DNA of 37,171 nucleotides from Eisenibacter elegans DSM 3317 (GCF_000430505.1 NZ_KE387153.1:138325-175495), one strand, 5' to 3'; positions 1-9,575 are shown, counted from the stretch's first letter. A program made the numbers and translations. Notes: a model not told the origin generated them from the sequence alone.

Positions 1-132
1 CTTTTTACTCCAATTCCACTAAAACAAGGATTGAAATCTATAGTATCCTGAGCAACCTCAAAAAATCATCGTATTATTTGACTTTTGTAGTGTTTTAGCT
101 AAATTAGTGGGTAACTAATACTTCCTAAACCT

Positions 133-1149
133 ATGCTAAAACAACTTACCCGCTATCTACGTGATTACTTTGGTTTTTCACGTGTCGAAATACACGGAAT
201 GTTGGTATTGGGTTTTTTCTGTCTCTTATTGTTGGCGGCGGCGGCCTATCCTTGGCCTTTTCCCCTTAGCCATACAGAAGAGCCTGAGGCCTTGGCTATT
301 CGAGACAGTCTGTGGTTGGTACTGTTGGCCAATGAGGCTGCAGCCCAAGAGCAGGCAGCTGATTTCAGCCCTTCTGATAGTCTTTATGCCTTCAATCCCA
401 ACCATCTGGAGGTGTCGGACTGGCAGCAGCTTGGGTTTTCCGAAAAGTTGGCACTACGTCTCTACAACTATGTCTACAAAGGGGGGCAGTTCCGATACCG
501 CACAGACCTAAGGCGTATTTATGGTTTCCCCGATGAGGCCTATGCACTGCTAGAGCCTTACATTCTTTTACCCGAAAAACAAACGCAAAAATACGCTGCC
601 AAAGATACTCAATACCAAAAAACAAAAGGTCATAAAAACAATCATAAAAAGTATGCCAAGTCTGATGAACGAGCATCTGTAGCCGCTCCGCAAGATGGAG
701 ACAATAGTGCGTCGGATGTTTCCAACGCATCCCAAGAGGTGCGAAAGCCTTTCCGCCTTGAACTTAATCGGGCGACTGCCGAAGACTTACAGCAAATCAA
801 GGGCATAGGCCCCGGTTATTCGGGGCGTATTGTCAAGTATCGGGAGTCTTTGGGTGGTTTTTATGATTTGGCGCAACTTGGCGAGGTTTACCAACTGCCG
901 CCGGAAGTGGTTGCCAAGCTTCAGGAGGCTGCCTATGTGGATGCTTCGGCGCTTCGCCATCTCTATATCAATAGCGCTACCGAGGCCGAGCTAGCCCTCC
1001 ACCCCTACCTCAGTGCTAAGCAGGCCAAAACCATCGTGGCATACCGCAAAAACCACGGGGCTTTTAGTGTGCCAGAAGCTTTGGCCAACGTAGGGATTTT
1101 TAGTGATGCGCAGTTGACTAGGCTCTTGCCCTATATCCATACAGACTAA
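133..1149 (+). CDS. Membrane-anchored helix-hairpin-helix protein (ComEA-like domains)
   Basis: The 338-residue product has a short N-terminal cytoplasmic stretch, one hydrophobic segment at about residues 22-42, and then a soluble part with several helix-hairpin-helix modules. The clearest module is at about 213-258 (LNRATAEDLQQIKGIGPGYS), with a weaker one before it (about 80-145) and another at the C-terminus (about 275-336). A Lys/Gln-rich linker at about 148-205 separates the first module from the others. HhH modules bind the DNA backbone without sequence specificity; in ComEA they take up DNA at the cell surface. Bacteroidota have many single-pass proteins with this layout whose role has not been worked out, so DNA binding is inferred from the fold only. 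The start is the first ATG of the frame and gives the hydrophobic segment its expected position. The gene stands alone, divergent from nothing on its left in this window. Confidence 0.85.
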   Translation: MLKQLTRYLRDYFGFSRVEIHGMLVLGFFCLLLLAAAAYPWPFPLSHTEEPEALAIRDSLWLVLLANEAAAQEQAADFSPSDSLYAFNPNHLEVSDWQQLGFSEKLALRLYNYVYKGGQFRYRTDLRRIYGFPDEAYALLEPYILLPEKQTQKYAAKDTQYQKTKGHKNNHKKYAKSDERASVAAPQDGDNSASDVSNASQEVRKPFRLELNRATAEDLQQIKGIGPGYSGRIVKYRESLGGFYDLAQLGEVYQLPPEVVAKLQEAAYVDASALRHLYINSATEAELALHPYLSAKQAKTIVAYRKNHGAFSVPEALANVGIFSDAQLTRLLPYIHTD

Positions 1150-1158
1150 GCGCTTGTT

Positions 1159-1181
1159 TATACCAAGATTCACAAGATTTG
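1159..1181 (+). repeat. Family B repeat fragment (left end only)
   Basis: The bases TATACCAAGATTCACAAG match the left end of the full family B copy at 19697-19800 read on the minus strand. The core of family B is missing. The fragment abuts the family A copy that starts at 1183, so the two repeats sit side by side in the 3' region of the HhH gene. Confidence 0.5.
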
Positions 1182-1182
1182 A

Positions 1183-1277
1183 TCACGCTGCTGGACATTT
1201 TTGGAAAAGTAGCCTGGAGCTCCGGCTCCGAGACAAGCTGAGGCCTCTTTAGATTTGACAAATGTCCAGTGGCGTGA
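1183..1277 (+). repeat. Family A repeat, copy 1
   Basis: This 95-bp imperfect palindrome starts with TCACGCTGCTGGACATTTTT and ends with the near-complement ACAAATGTCCAGTGGCGTGA. Its centre holds GGAGCTCCGGCTCCGAGACA. It lies between the convergent ends of the HhH gene and pyrR and may act as a bidirectional terminator, since it can fold into a long hairpin. The reverse complement of copies at 13233 and 13627 aligns to it along the full length. Confidence 0.75.
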
Positions 1278-1302
1278 AATAAGCGCTAAGTGCGGTATGG
1301 GG

Positions 1303-1863
1303 CTATACTCCCCCTTTGTCGGTCTCTAGCCCTTGGGCCAACAACCATACTTGGTTGCCATAGGCAGTATCCCATTCTACCAAAACCCGCTGCGAGTGTA
1401 GGGTGTTTACTTGCTTGCCCACATAGTTGGGCGCTATGGGCAAATCGCGGGTGTAGCGTCTGTCTATCAAGGTCAGTAGCTCTACTTTGCGCGGGCGGCC
1501 AAAGGCTGTCATTGCGTCAAGCGCCGCCCGAACGGTTCGCCCAGTATAGAGTACATCGTCAATCAAGATAACGTTTTTGTTTTCGATGATAAAATCAATC
1601 CTTGTTTCGTTGGCCTTGAGCACAGAGCTTCGTCGGCGAAAATCGTCCCGATAGAAAGTAACATCCAAAAATCCTAAAGGCACATTCTGCGCACACATAT
1701 CATTGAGGCGTTGGTGTAAGCGCTGTGCTACCCGAATCCCCTTAGGCTGTAGGCCTATCAATACAGTGTCTTCAAAATCGCCATAGTTTTCAATCAGCTC
1801 ATGGCAAAGGCGGCTCAAAATAATATCGAGCAGTTGGTGATTGATAATCAGTTTTTTGTCCAT
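1303..1863 (-). CDS. pyrR: PyrR-type phosphoribosyltransferase
   Basis: The 186-residue protein is the normal length for PyrR, which converts uracil and PRPP to UMP and in Bacillus also binds pyr mRNA to control attenuation. The type I phosphoribosyltransferase PRPP loop is clear at about residues 98-110 (VILIDDVLYTGRT), and the upstream part has the DTVLIGLQPKG segment typical of the family. The ORF begins at an ATG. No pyr biosynthesis genes are next to it, so regulation of a pyr operon cannot be read from the context, and the RNA-binding role is uncertain in Bacteroidota. The gene points away from the CHAT gene at 2059, with 195 bp between the two starts that must hold both promoters. Confidence 0.9.
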   Translation of the reverse strand: MDKKLIINHQLLDIILSRLCHELIENYGDFEDTVLIGLQPKGIRVAQRLHQRLNDMCAQNVPLGFLDVTFYRDDFRRRSSVLKANETRIDFIIENKNVILIDDVLYTGRTVRAALDAMTAFGRPRKVELLTLIDRRYTRDLPIAPNYVGKQVNTLHSQRVLVEWDTAYGNQVWLLAQGLETDKGGV

Positions 1864-2058
1864 ATCACAAAAAGCCCTTGGGCTTGGAGTAGGGTTTGAT
1901 GCCTAAAATAACGCATAAACCAGCGCTTGTGCAAGGTTTTGGCAGAATTTGAATCAGACTCGAATCCAAACCTTTCATCTGACAGATTACGTACAACAGG
2001 CTGTGTGTCTGCCAAACTTGGGGCTAAGCACCACCCCTCCCAACAAACACTAGTGCTT

Positions 2059-5000
2059 ATGTCTGTCTGTAGTCGTTTTTTTCTGCTTATTCTGTGCCTA
2101 TCCGGCCATTGGTGGCATCCCTTGGCTGCCCAAAACCTCAACGAAGATCTGCGCCAAGCGCTGGCCTATTACAAAGCCGGCAGTTATGAGGAAGCATTGC
2201 CTATTTTTGAACAACACGCCGAGGTTTTTCTGAACCAATACGAAGATGACCTTGAGGCTGTCAACGGATACCTCAAGCTCTTGTATGAGTGTTATGTCCA
2301 AACAGGGCGCGAGCAACAGGCCCATCAGATGAAAGATTTGATAGCCAGCATCGCATACAACGCCAACCAAGCCCAAAGTACCGAAGACCCTTGGCAAACG
2401 GCCAACCATCAGGCAAGGGCTTTGTATCAAGAGGGGCGCTATGAAGAGGCCTTGCGTGGATTTGAGTATGCCCGACAGCTGGCTAAGGAACAACACGGCT
2501 CCCAACACCAAGTATATGCTACATTATCTAGCAATATCGCTCTGGCACACAAGGCCCTAGGGCACTATCAAGAAGCCATCAGCTTTTACGAACAAGCCTG
2601 CGAGGGGCTGGCCAATACCATCGGCACCGAAAATGGTGTGTATGCTACAGCTTGTAGCAACTTGGGTGTGGTCTATGCTTTGGTAGGTCGCTACCTAGAG
2701 GCCGAAACCTGTTACCAAAAAGCACTCGATATAGAACGCCTCACAGAGGGTGTAGAAAGCGCCGCCTATGCTACCTCACTCAATAATTTGGCCTCACTTT
2801 ATAAGTCTATGGGGCTTTATGAAAAAGCTGAACCTCGATACAAGGAGGCCCTGCGCATCAGGGCCGAAGTATTAGGCACAAAACACGCTGACTATGCGAC
2901 CTCGTGCAATAACTTGGGGCTATTTTACAAAAACATTGGGCAGTACCTTGTCGCCGAAAAGCTGCTCCAAGAAGCGCTGCGCATCTGGAGCCATAGCCCC
3001 GGGAAGGCGCACCCTACTTATGCCACCGGAGCCAGCAACTTGGCCTTACTTTACGAAGATTTAGGTAAATATGCCCAAGCCCAAGACTTACACCTAGAGG
3101 TATTGCAGATACGTGCCCAAACCCTCGGAAAACAGCATCAGGACTATGCTCTAGCGGCCAACAACTTGGCCGCTTTCTATGCGCAGACAGGTGATTATGC
3201 CCAAGCCCACAAGTACTATCAGGAAGCGCTCGATATCAAGGCGCATACCCTCGGAAAACAACACCCTAGCTATGCAACTACCCTGAGCAATCAGGCCGAC
3301 ATACTCAGCAGGCAAGGCAAACACACTGAGGCGCTAGTGCTGCTACAACAGGCCTATCGGATACGCCAAGAAGCGCTGGGTACGGCACACCCCGACTTTG
3401 CCCTAGCGGCCAATAACCTCGCCGCTTGCTACTTTTACCTCCAACAATACGACAAAGCTCAGCCACTCTTTGAAGAAGCTGTGCGCAATCGCCTCGAACA
3501 ACTCGATATTCTTCTGCCTACCTTGGCCGAAACAGAAAGACGCAACTATGTACAGACCCTAAAGCCGTTTTTTGACAACTACTACCTCTATGCACAGACC
3601 TATACCCAAGCTGCCCCACACACCAAGCCTCAAATCGCGCAACAACTCTTCGACCTCAACTTGCGCATCAAAGGACTGTTGTTTTTGTCGTTTCAGAAAC
3701 TACAACGACAAATTTTGGAAAGCCAAAACGATGCCCTTATCTCACAATATCACCACTGGAAAAGCCGGCAGGCTTACTTGGTAGAGGCCATTCAGTGGCC
3801 ATTGGCCGAACGACAAGCCCGGAAAGTAAACCTGCAAAGCCTACGCGATGAAGTCTACCAATTAGAAAAACAACTATTACAAGGCCTACAACGCGATGGG
3901 CTTTCAGAAAGCAATACATTGGCACAACGCCAAACATCGCCCCGCTGGCAAGATATTCAACAAAAACTACAGCCCGGCGAAGTCCTCATCGACATCGTGC
4001 GTAGTCAGGGTAAAGACGAAACTGAGATTTATTACACAGCCTTGCTGCTACAACCCCAGCAAGCCCCACAGTGGATTCCGCTACACAACGGTTATCAACT
4101 CGAAAGCCGGTACCTGCCCTTTTACCGTAAGTCTATTGCCCTCCAAAAGACCGACACCCTCAGCTACCGATATTTTTGGGAACCCCTTCGGCAGGCCATT
4201 GGCGATGCCAAACGCCTCTATCTTTGCCCCGACGGCGCATACCATCAAGTCAATCTGCTGTCGTTGTTGTTGCCTGATAAAGGCAAATATTTACACGAGT
4301 TGCTCGATATACGCTTGTTAGTATCGCCACAAGAGTTGCTCTACCGACATGCAGAGACCCAACCACAACAACTCGACCTCAAAAACCAGTCAATCTATCT
4401 TTTTGGATACCCTTTGTATGAGGTTGGCCCTAGTAGTGATAAACTATCACCAGACAGCGCCGCCCTCAAGGAGGGGGCGGGCTTTCGGGAGATACTCGGC
4501 CAAGACAGCACCCAGCGCTTGCTCAATACTGAAGGACGCATTGCGATGCTACCCGGTACACAGACCGAGGTGATGCACATCGCACAAATGGCCGAGCAGG
4601 CCGGTATGAAAGTGTCTCTTTTTGTATTGGAACAAGCACGCGAGACTGCGCTCAAACAACTCGAACAAGCGTATATGCTTCACGTTGCCACCCACGGTTT
4701 TTTCTTGCCTGCTCCACAGCGCCAAAGCCGGTATTACAGGCTTTTCAATGACCCGCTCAAACGCTCAGGCCTGCTTTTGGCCGGAGCATCCCAAGGGCTT
4801 CAGGGTATCCAGCAAGGTCAAAATGATGGCATCCTGTATGCCCACGAAGTCTTGGGGCTAAGGCTCGAAAACACGGCCTTGGTGGTGTTGTCGGCCTGTG
4901 AGACCGGCCTCGGCGAGCTTAGCAATGGTGAAGGTGTTTATGGCTTACAACGGGCCTTTCGGCAGGCGGGCGCGCAGCGGGTGCTGATGTCTCTCTGGAC

Positions 5001-5166
5001 AGTCTCCGACGAGGCTACACAGGCCCTGATGAGTTTGTTTTATCAGTATGCTTTGCTCGAAAAACTCCCCACACACGAAGCTTTTCGCAAGGCTCAAGAG
5101 CAGTTGCGCAGCCGCTATCCCCACCCCTACTACTGGGGCGCATTTGTGTTGGTAGGAGGCGATTAA
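2059..5166 (+). CDS. Exported TPR-CHAT domain protein
   Basis: The frame is open from 1927, but the ATG at 2059 gives a good signal peptide (LLILCLSGHWWHPLAAQ), so this start is chosen; the product is 1035 residues. Residues of about 85-480 form eight or nine tetratricopeptide repeats with a 42-residue period of the kinesin-light-chain type. A helical linker follows, and a CHAT domain fills about residues 690-1035. The caspase-like dyad is present: His879 in HVATHGFF and Cys947 in VLSACETGLGE. CHAT proteins are clan CD peptidases related to caspases and separase; some are switched on by partner proteins and cleave effectors. The export signal is seen; a periplasmic or surface location is inferred. 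No obvious target gene is adjacent, and the next genes are metabolic. Confidence 0.9.
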   Translation: MSVCSRFFLLILCLSGHWWHPLAAQNLNEDLRQALAYYKAGSYEEALPIFEQHAEVFLNQYEDDLEAVNGYLKLLYECYVQTGREQQAHQMKDLIASIAYNANQAQSTEDPWQTANHQARALYQEGRYEEALRGFEYARQLAKEQHGSQHQVYATLSSNIALAHKALGHYQEAISFYEQACEGLANTIGTENGVYATACSNLGVVYALVGRYLEAETCYQKALDIERLTEGVESAAYATSLNNLASLYKSMGLYEKAEPRYKEALRIRAEVLGTKHADYATSCNNLGLFYKNIGQYLVAEKLLQEALRIWSHSPGKAHPTYATGASNLALLYEDLGKYAQAQDLHLEVLQIRAQTLGKQHQDYALAANNLAAFYAQTGDYAQAHKYYQEALDIKAHTLGKQHPSYATTLSNQADILSRQGKHTEALVLLQQAYRIRQEALGTAHPDFALAANNLAACYFYLQQYDKAQPLFEEAVRNRLEQLDILLPTLAETERRNYVQTLKPFFDNYYLYAQTYTQAAPHTKPQIAQQLFDLNLRIKGLLFLSFQKLQRQILESQNDALISQYHHWKSRQAYLVEAIQWPLAERQARKVNLQSLRDEVYQLEKQLLQGLQRDGLSESNTLAQRQTSPRWQDIQQKLQPGEVLIDIVRSQGKDETEIYYTALLLQPQQAPQWIPLHNGYQLESRYLPFYRKSIALQKTDTLSYRYFWEPLRQAIGDAKRLYLCPDGAYHQVNLLSLLLPDKGKYLHELLDIRLLVSPQELLYRHAETQPQQLDLKNQSIYLFGYPLYEVGPSSDKLSPDSAALKEGAGFREILGQDSTQRLLNTEGRIAMLPGTQTEVMHIAQMAEQAGMKVSLFVLEQARETALKQLEQAYMLHVATHGFFLPAPQRQSRYYRLFNDPLKRSGLLLAGASQGLQGIQQGQNDGILYAHEVLGLRLENTALVVLSACETGLGELSNGEGVYGLQRAFRQAGAQRVLMSLWTVSDEATQALMSLFYQYALLEKLPTHEAFRKAQEQLRSRYPHPYYWGAFVLVGGD

Positions 5167-5170
5167 TCTC

Positions 5171-5198
5171 TATACTCAAACATATGAATCTTGGTATA
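5171..5198. repeat. Miniature family B element (both ends, no core)
   Basis: This 28-bp stretch begins TATACTCAA and ends TTGGTATA. Read on the minus strand it joins the left end of family B (TATACCAAGATTCA) to the right end (TTGAGTATA) without the core. It lies 2-5 bp after the stop of the CHAT gene. Confidence 0.45.
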
Positions 5199-5261
5199 GA
5201 TTGTTATTTGCCCCACAAAGGTATAACTTGCGTCCGTTATCTATTTTAACCCATTTGCCCT

Positions 5262-6164
5262 ATGATTCCGGTAGACAATATAGCCCAACTCATCGGCGAC
5301 ACACCGATGGTACGTATCCAATTCCCCGAAATCCCCCCACACATCACACTCTATGGCAAGCTCGAAGGCCACAACCCCGGTGGTAGTGTCAAAGACCGGC
5401 CTGCCTATCAGATGATTAGCCAAGCGCTCAAACGTGGCGATATCACGCCCGAGACTCGTCTTGTAGAAGCCACCAGCGGCAATACAGGCATTGCTTTGGC
5501 GATGGTAGCGGCGGCCTTCAAGCTCGATATTACGCTCATTATGCCCGAAAACTCTACCCAAGAACGCATTGACACAATGCGGGCTTTTGGGGCGCGGGTC
5601 ATCCTGACAGAAGCCGCCAAAACGATTGAATACTCCCGCACACTTGCCGACGAGATGGTCGCCAACGAAGGTTACTATATGCTCAACCAGTTTGCCAACC
5701 CTGACAACTACTGGGCACACTACCACAGCACCGGCCCCGAAATCTGGCGCGACACCCAAGGCCAAATTACGCATTTTGTGGCCAGTATGGGTACTACCGG
5801 CACTATTATGGGTAATTCTCGCTATCTCAAAGAACAGAACCCCGCCGTCCGCATAGTGGGTGTGCAGCCCGAAGAAGGCGCTAGTATCCCCGGCATCCGC
5901 AAATGGTCGCCAGAGTTTCTACCTCAGATTTTTGAGCCTGAGCGTATCGACCAAATCCTGTATGTCAATGAAGCGCAGGCTACCCAAACCACCCGAAGAA
6001 TGGCTCGTGAGGCGGGTATCTTTGCCGGAATGAGTAGCGGTGGGGTGATGCACGCTGCCCTTGAGTTGGCCCAAAGCCTTACAGAACCTGCCCTGATGGT
6101 CTGTATCGTCTGCGACCGAGGAGACCGCTACCTCAGCTCGCCGCTGTTTGCCCAAACACCTTAG
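5262..6164 (+). CDS. cysM: Cysteine synthase B (O-acetylserine sulfhydrylase)
   Basis: The 300-residue protein is a fold-type II PLP enzyme that makes cysteine from O-acetylserine and sulfide (or thiosulfate in the CysM subgroup). The PLP lysine is Lys44 in NPGGSVKDR, the substrate loop is TSGNTG at about residue 69, and the phosphate-binding GTTGT loop is at about 176. The short length and the C-terminal VCDRGDRYLSS fit CysM rather than CysK. The ATG start is 95 bp after the CHAT stop and gives the usual N-terminus for the family (IGDTPMVRI). The serine acetyltransferase that supplies its substrate is encoded 4.7 kb downstream at 10828. Confidence 0.92.
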   Translation: MIPVDNIAQLIGDTPMVRIQFPEIPPHITLYGKLEGHNPGGSVKDRPAYQMISQALKRGDITPETRLVEATSGNTGIALAMVAAAFKLDITLIMPENSTQERIDTMRAFGARVILTEAAKTIEYSRTLADEMVANEGYYMLNQFANPDNYWAHYHSTGPEIWRDTQGQITHFVASMGTTGTIMGNSRYLKEQNPAVRIVGVQPEEGASIPGIRKWSPEFLPQIFEPERIDQILYVNEAQATQTTRRMAREAGIFAGMSSGGVMHAALELAQSLTEPALMVCIVCDRGDRYLSSPLFAQTP

Positions 6165-6213
6165 TCTGGAGTATTAGAACCATTGCCCCCTATTTGCTGT
6201 TTAAACATAGGTT

Positions 6214-6335
6214 AAACCACTGGACAAGCTCAAGACCTAAAAAGCGGGGTAAATCAGCTACAAGGCCAAGAATAGACGATTGCCTTAGGGGCTATTTCAT
6301 CATCGCACTAGGCCTTTGTAAGCATCCAGTGGTTT
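6214..6335. repeat. Inverted-repeat element related to family A
   Basis: A perfect 11-bp inverted repeat (AAACCACTGGA / TCCAGTGGTTT) bounds a 122-bp element between cysM and bshB1. The ends share CCACTGGA with family A, but the interior does not align convincingly with the other copies, so it may be a diverged or distinct member. Confidence 0.55.
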
Positions 6336-6377
6336 GAGCACCAGTTACGCACTATCTCATTGTATTATTGTCTTTTT

Positions 6378-7100
6378 ATGAAACTTGATATTCTGGTCTT
6401 TGCTGCCCACCCCGACGACGCTGAGCTGTCCTGTTCGGGAACCATTGCCCTTCACGTAGCCCTCGGCAAAAAAGTAGGCATCATCGACCTTACCGAAGGA
6501 GAGCTGGGTACACGCGGCAGTGTAGCCCAACGCTACGAAGAAGCCGCCGCCGCCGCCAAAGTATTGCAACTCAGCGCACGCGAAAATCTACAGCTCGCCG
6601 ACGGCTTTTTTACCAATGACGAAGCCAGTCAGCGCAAGCTCATCGAAGTAATTCGCCGCTATCAGCCTGATATTGTTTTTGCTAATGCCCTCATCGACAG
6701 ACATATAGACCACGGAAAGGGTGCCAAACTAGCACATGACGCTTGCTTTTTGGCTGGTTTACGCAAAGTCGAAACACTTGACAAACATACCGGCCAGGCC
6801 CAAGCATCCTGGCGGCCTCGCGCAGTATGGCATTACATTCAGGATCAATGGCGCAATCCGGATGTGGTGGTAGACATCAGCGCTCATTGGGCTACCAAAG
6901 AAGCCGCCATCCGCGCTTTCAAAAGTCAGTTTTATGACCCTCAAAGCGACGAGCCAACAACTCCCATCTCTACTCCTGACTTTATGCAGTTTCTCGAAAG
7001 CCGCGCCCGTGATTTTGGCCGCTTGGTAGGGGTTACTTATGGCGAAGGGTTTGAGAAGGCTACCCCAGTGGGTGTATCTCAGCTGACGGATTTGTGGTAG
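6378..7100 (+). CDS. bshB1: Bacillithiol biosynthesis deacetylase BshB1
   Basis: The 240-residue protein belongs to the LmbE/PIG-L zinc deacetylases. BshB1 removes acetate from GlcNAc-malate to give GlcN-malate, the second step of bacillithiol synthesis; BshC then adds cysteine. The zinc motif AHPDD is at residues 10-14 and the third ligand region DRHIDHGKG is at about 107. ALSCSGT and EGELGTRGS are characteristic of the BshB1 branch. The frame extends upstream to a TTG at 6360, but the ATG at 6378 gives the usual N-terminus MKLDILVFAAHPDD. The last 41 bases overlap the 3' end of the histidine kinase on the other strand. bshA and bshC are not in the window. Confidence 0.92.
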   Translation: MKLDILVFAAHPDDAELSCSGTIALHVALGKKVGIIDLTEGELGTRGSVAQRYEEAAAAAKVLQLSARENLQLADGFFTNDEASQRKLIEVIRRYQPDIVFANALIDRHIDHGKGAKLAHDACFLAGLRKVETLDKHTGQAQASWRPRAVWHYIQDQWRNPDVVVDISAHWATKEAAIRAFKSQFYDPQSDEPTTPISTPDFMQFLESRARDFGRLVGVTYGEGFEKATPVGVSQLTDLW

Positions 7101-9387
7101 GGTGATGTTGGGACTGGCCGTTTTGCGGTGCTGTCAGATTGGCTCTGGGAACGGTAAAATAAAACTCACTCCCCTCTCCGGGGGTGCTTTTACAGCCTAT
7201 ATACCCACCATTTTGCTTCACAAAAGTCTGGCATAGGTGCAATCCAAGCCCTGTGCCTTTCTCTTGGGCAGTGCCAAGTGTACTACCAACCTTTAAGCTA
7301 AAAAGATGCGTTTGTTGCTCTAACGAAATTCCTACGCCGCTATCCTGTATGGTAATCTGCCAAGCTTCGACTAGGGGTGTTGCCTGCAAACTCACTACCC
7401 CCCCTTGGCGCGAAAACTTCAGCGCATTGCTGATAAGGTTGCGCAAGACAAGAGCTATCATATCGCGGTCGGCATATGCCAAACTTGGAGCCGTAATATG
7501 TGCTTCCAAGCGCAGGCCTTTTTGCTGTGCTACTTGTTCAAAAAGGCGGATATTCGCCTGAACAATTTCGTGTAAATCAAATACTTCTGGATCTGTTACG
7601 ATTCCCTGTAGTTGGCTTTTGGCCCAGTGCAAGAGGTTGTTGGTCAGGTCGGTGGTATAACGTACATTCTGGTTGATTCGGGGGAGCAGAAACTGCAATT
7701 CCTCTGCTGAGAGGCGTTGGTTTTGCACCAGCCCCAATACCCCCTCCAGCTGTGCCAATGGACTGCGCAGATCGTGGGCGATGATAGAGAAAAGCCTGTC
7801 TTTTACCTCATTGACCTCTGCCAATGCCTGTGCTTGCATCTGAAGTTCTTCGGCTTGTTGGGCTATTTCTTCATTTTGCAGTTGTAACTTTCGTCTTGTT
7901 TTTTGTAAAAACTGCCTACTATACAGTAACAACACTGCAACCCCCAACAAGCCAACAACGCCTGCTGTAAGCAGCCAAAGGCTGCGTTTTGCTTGTTTGA
8001 GTTGGGTGATTTTGAGGGATTTTTCGCTGCGTAAGAGCGCATTTTCCTGTTCTTGGCGTTCACTTTCATACTGCAACTTCAACTGATTCAGCTGTTTGTA
8101 TTTTTCCTCCGAAAAAATAGAATCTTTGACAGCCACATAGCGCTTATAAAAAGCCAATGCCTCCGCCGTATTCCCCACGGCTTGGTATATATCGGCCAGC
8201 AAGCGGTAGCTCTCTCTAACGATTTCGCGGTAGCCTTCGGTCTGGGCTATTTGCAATGCTTTTTGTATATTGTAGTTGGCCAAGAACCAATCATTGGTTT
8301 CAAAATGCAGCAGGGCTATCTGTTGATGGTTCATTGCTATCCAATAACGCGACTGAATTTGTTCGGCAAACAATAGCGCTTTTTGGTAGGCTGTCAGGCT
8401 TTCTGTATATGCCTTTTGTTTTTGGTATACATTGCCTATCGAATGATAATTCATTCCGAGACCGCCAAGATCCTGTAGCTGTCCATAGGTATTGATGGAC
8501 TGGTCAAAATAATACAGCGCTGAGTCCGTTTGCCCCTTACGCTCTAAAGCGCGGCCTAGGCAGTTTTGTGCATAGGCCATATAGCGCGTATGTTGTGCCT
8601 CTTTTGCTTTGAGCAACCCCTGCCGACAATAGTGTAACGCTAGACTATCTTCCTGACAATCTAGGTATACCAAGCCAATATTGACCATTGCCATACTAAT
8701 CCTGCCTTTGTTTTGAATACGCTCAAAGTATTCTAAGGCTTTTAGGTAGTGGTGTAGCGCCTTGCGATAGTCGGTTTGTGCCCAGTAGATGGCTCCCATA
8801 TTGTGGTGTCGCAGCGCAATAAAAACCTCTGCCTCGGGGAAAGCCGAATCAGCTTGGTATATCTGATGCCCCAATTCCATACAATTTTCATAATACCGCA
8901 GTGCTTCGGGGAGTTTGCCCCATTGCCAATAGTTATAGGCTATATCAGACATCAAGGCAGCCAAGTCCATCTGTAGTTGTAGATTGCCGGGATTGTCTTT
9001 GACAAGTTTCTGCCTGATTTTGAGCGCCTTGCGGTAATATGCCAAGGCGCCAGCCCAGTCAGGGCGGCTTACTTTGGCGTGTAGGTCTCCCCATACTGTA
9101 TAGGCGGTAGCTTCGGCCTCCCAATCCTTCAGTTCTTGCGCTAGGGCAACCGCCTTACGGGCATAGTTGATGGCTTTAGAAGAGGGGTCGTGTGTGTTGT
9201 GTGCTCTGGCCAGGGCATTAAAGAGTTGCAACCGAGTTCGTTGGTCAGTAGAATTATGGAGCAACTCCCTTAGACTATCCAAGACAGGATGTGTATTTTG
9301 GGCCTGTAGTCTATTACTTACTCCCCAAAACAACATCTCCACTAAAAACAGCATCAACAAATACCTATAAATAGTAAGTCTGTGCAT
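7060..9387 (-). CDS. TPR-containing sensor histidine kinase
   Basis: Using the ATG at 9387 (signal peptide YRYLLMLFLVEMLFWG, cleavage near LQAQ) the protein has 775 residues; the ORF extends 15 codons further without improving it. Residues of about 30-430 hold tetratricopeptide repeats, which would be periplasmic. A coiled coil and one membrane segment (LWLLTAGVVGLLGVAVLLLY) follow, then a second coiled coil. The kinase core has the H-box with His538 (IIAHDLRSPL), N-box RNLISNALKFS, G1 DSGVGIS and G2 GTGLGLHL. There is no receiver domain and no response regulator next to it, so the partner is unknown. This TPR-HisKA layout is common in Bacteroidota. The 3' end overlaps that of bshB1 by 41 bp. 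Confidence 0.92.
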   Translation of the reverse strand: MHRLTIYRYLLMLFLVEMLFWGVSNRLQAQNTHPVLDSLRELLHNSTDQRTRLQLFNALARAHNTHDPSSKAINYARKAVALAQELKDWEAEATAYTVWGDLHAKVSRPDWAGALAYYRKALKIRQKLVKDNPGNLQLQMDLAALMSDIAYNYWQWGKLPEALRYYENCMELGHQIYQADSAFPEAEVFIALRHHNMGAIYWAQTDYRKALHHYLKALEYFERIQNKGRISMAMVNIGLVYLDCQEDSLALHYCRQGLLKAKEAQHTRYMAYAQNCLGRALERKGQTDSALYYFDQSINTYGQLQDLGGLGMNYHSIGNVYQKQKAYTESLTAYQKALLFAEQIQSRYWIAMNHQQIALLHFETNDWFLANYNIQKALQIAQTEGYREIVRESYRLLADIYQAVGNTAEALAFYKRYVAVKDSIFSEEKYKQLNQLKLQYESERQEQENALLRSEKSLKITQLKQAKRSLWLLTAGVVGLLGVAVLLLYSRQFLQKTRRKLQLQNEEIAQQAEELQMQAQALAEVNEVKDRLFSIIAHDLRSPLAQLEGVLGLVQNQRLSAEELQFLLPRINQNVRYTTDLTNNLLHWAKSQLQGIVTDPEVFDLHEIVQANIRLFEQVAQQKGLRLEAHITAPSLAYADRDMIALVLRNLISNALKFSRQGGVVSLQATPLVEAWQITIQDSGVGISLEQQTHLFSLKVGSTLGTAQEKGTGLGLHLCQTFVKQNGGYIGCKSTPGEGSEFYFTVPRANLTAPQNGQSQHHPTTNPSAEIHPLG

Positions 9388-9575
9388 ATCATCTGAATAC
9401 TCCAAAACAAATCTAACAAAAGTAAGTCGCAACTAGCTGCCAAGCACGATGTTTTTTATTATGTACTCAATTTTATTTGTTGGAAAAACACTACCGTTTG
9501 GCGGCTAAAAAGCGCTTTCGGTCTTAATAATGATACCTCATAGCAACAGTTAGTGTTCATTAGTGGTCTGTTTGA

